Shown: positions 63,999 through 64,000 of the stretch, one piece after another
Position numbering within the stretch: the stretch's first letter is position 1
Layout of the letters: every line of letters starts with the position of its first letter
Origin: Parvibaculum sp002684405
GTDB taxonomy: Bacteria; Pseudomonadota; Alphaproteobacteria; Parvibaculales; Parvibaculaceae
NCBI GenBank assembly: GCA_965140395.1
Contig: OZ223207.1
Span: forward strand, 1,116,001-1,180,000
Direction: 5' to 3'
Length of the DNA: 64,000 bases
Notes under the pieces: model-generated
The model's input: the letters and a program-made list of their open reading frames with translations, nothing else
Told to the model about the DNA's origin: nothing
Databases searched by the model: none
Made by a program: the position numbers and the translations under genes

Positions 63999-64000
63999 AT

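Overview
This is a 64 kb stretch of a GC-rich (about 60%) bacterial chromosome that looks alphaproteobacterial. Supporting features are a fused cysNC next to cysD, the recG-sdhE-mfd neighbourhood, an IalB-like secreted protein, SPOR proteins, a DUF6285/phosphotransferase pair and an alphaproteobacterial-style palindromic repeat. The mix of housekeeping genes with acyl-CoA, P450 and rubredoxin genes recalls Parvibaculum-like Hyphomicrobiales; that is an inference from content, not a database match. The window is gene-dense and otherwise ordinary chromosome. I saw no prophage, IS element, CRISPR array or rRNA, and one tRNA, tRNA-Lys(UUU).

Layout. 1-9.2 kb: 3' end of a phytoene-synthase-like gene, trmFO, an amidase, a Tat-exported PhoD-type phosphatase, uvrA and a small ORF. 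9.2-18.4 kb: a PAP2 membrane protein, ssb, gyrA (with a leader hairpin), coaD, two tandem cyclophilins, a palindromic repeat cluster, queA and tgt. 18.5-21.4 kb: tRNA-Lys, a fused HD-oxygenase/Fe(II) dioxygenase gene, a SPOR lipoprotein and a small membrane protein. 21.5-29 kb: cysD-cysNC (sulfate activation), glmU-glmS (UDP-GlcNAc synthesis) and a TPR-SPOR protein. 29-37.5 kb: an accessory-like block with an HMG-CoA-synthase-like/DUF35 fusion, an SCP-x-type thiolase, a PAS protein, a DUF6285/phosphotransferase/lipocalin-like operon, a DUF502 membrane protein and a P450-rubredoxin pair. 37.5-45 kb: recG, an alpha/beta hydrolase, sdhE, mfd and a FrnE-type DsbA. 45-51.8 kb: an SDR, a sodium:solute symporter with micro-proteins, an acyl-CoA synthetase, a CaiB/BaiF CoA-transferase or racemase and a histidine phosphatase. 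51.8-64 kb: a peptide-type solute-binding protein, an IalB-like protein, a hexapeptide acyltransferase, hspQ, a ChbG-like deacetylase, an OYE-family reductase, zntB, a malyl-CoA-lyase-like gene, an MFS/gamma-CA/MFS cassette and a GST.

How the genes fit together. DNA repair and topology are represented by uvrA, ssb, gyrA, recG and mfd. tRNA modification is represented by trmFO, queA and tgt. Between 29 and 59 kb several genes (HMGCS-like/DUF35, thiolase, ACAD10/11-like phosphotransferase, P450 plus rubredoxin, acyl-CoA synthetase, AMACR-like protein, SDR, OYE, malyl-CoA lyase) fit breakdown of hydrophobic, possibly methyl-branched, substrates through CoA thioesters. The substrate cannot be read from sequence.

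The most striking item is the single gene at 18609-20015. It joins a PhnZ-type HD oxygenase, with all the diagnostic residues I can place, to a PhnY-type Fe(II)/2-oxoglutarate dioxygenase. In known phosphonate catabolism these are two separate enzymes acting in sequence. Other items worth attention are a Tgt that has lost three of four zinc ligands, an HMG-CoA-synthase-like protein with Gln in place of the catalytic Cys, a stem-loop between the apparent gyrA promoter and its TTG start, and two related micro-proteins bracketing a sodium symporter.
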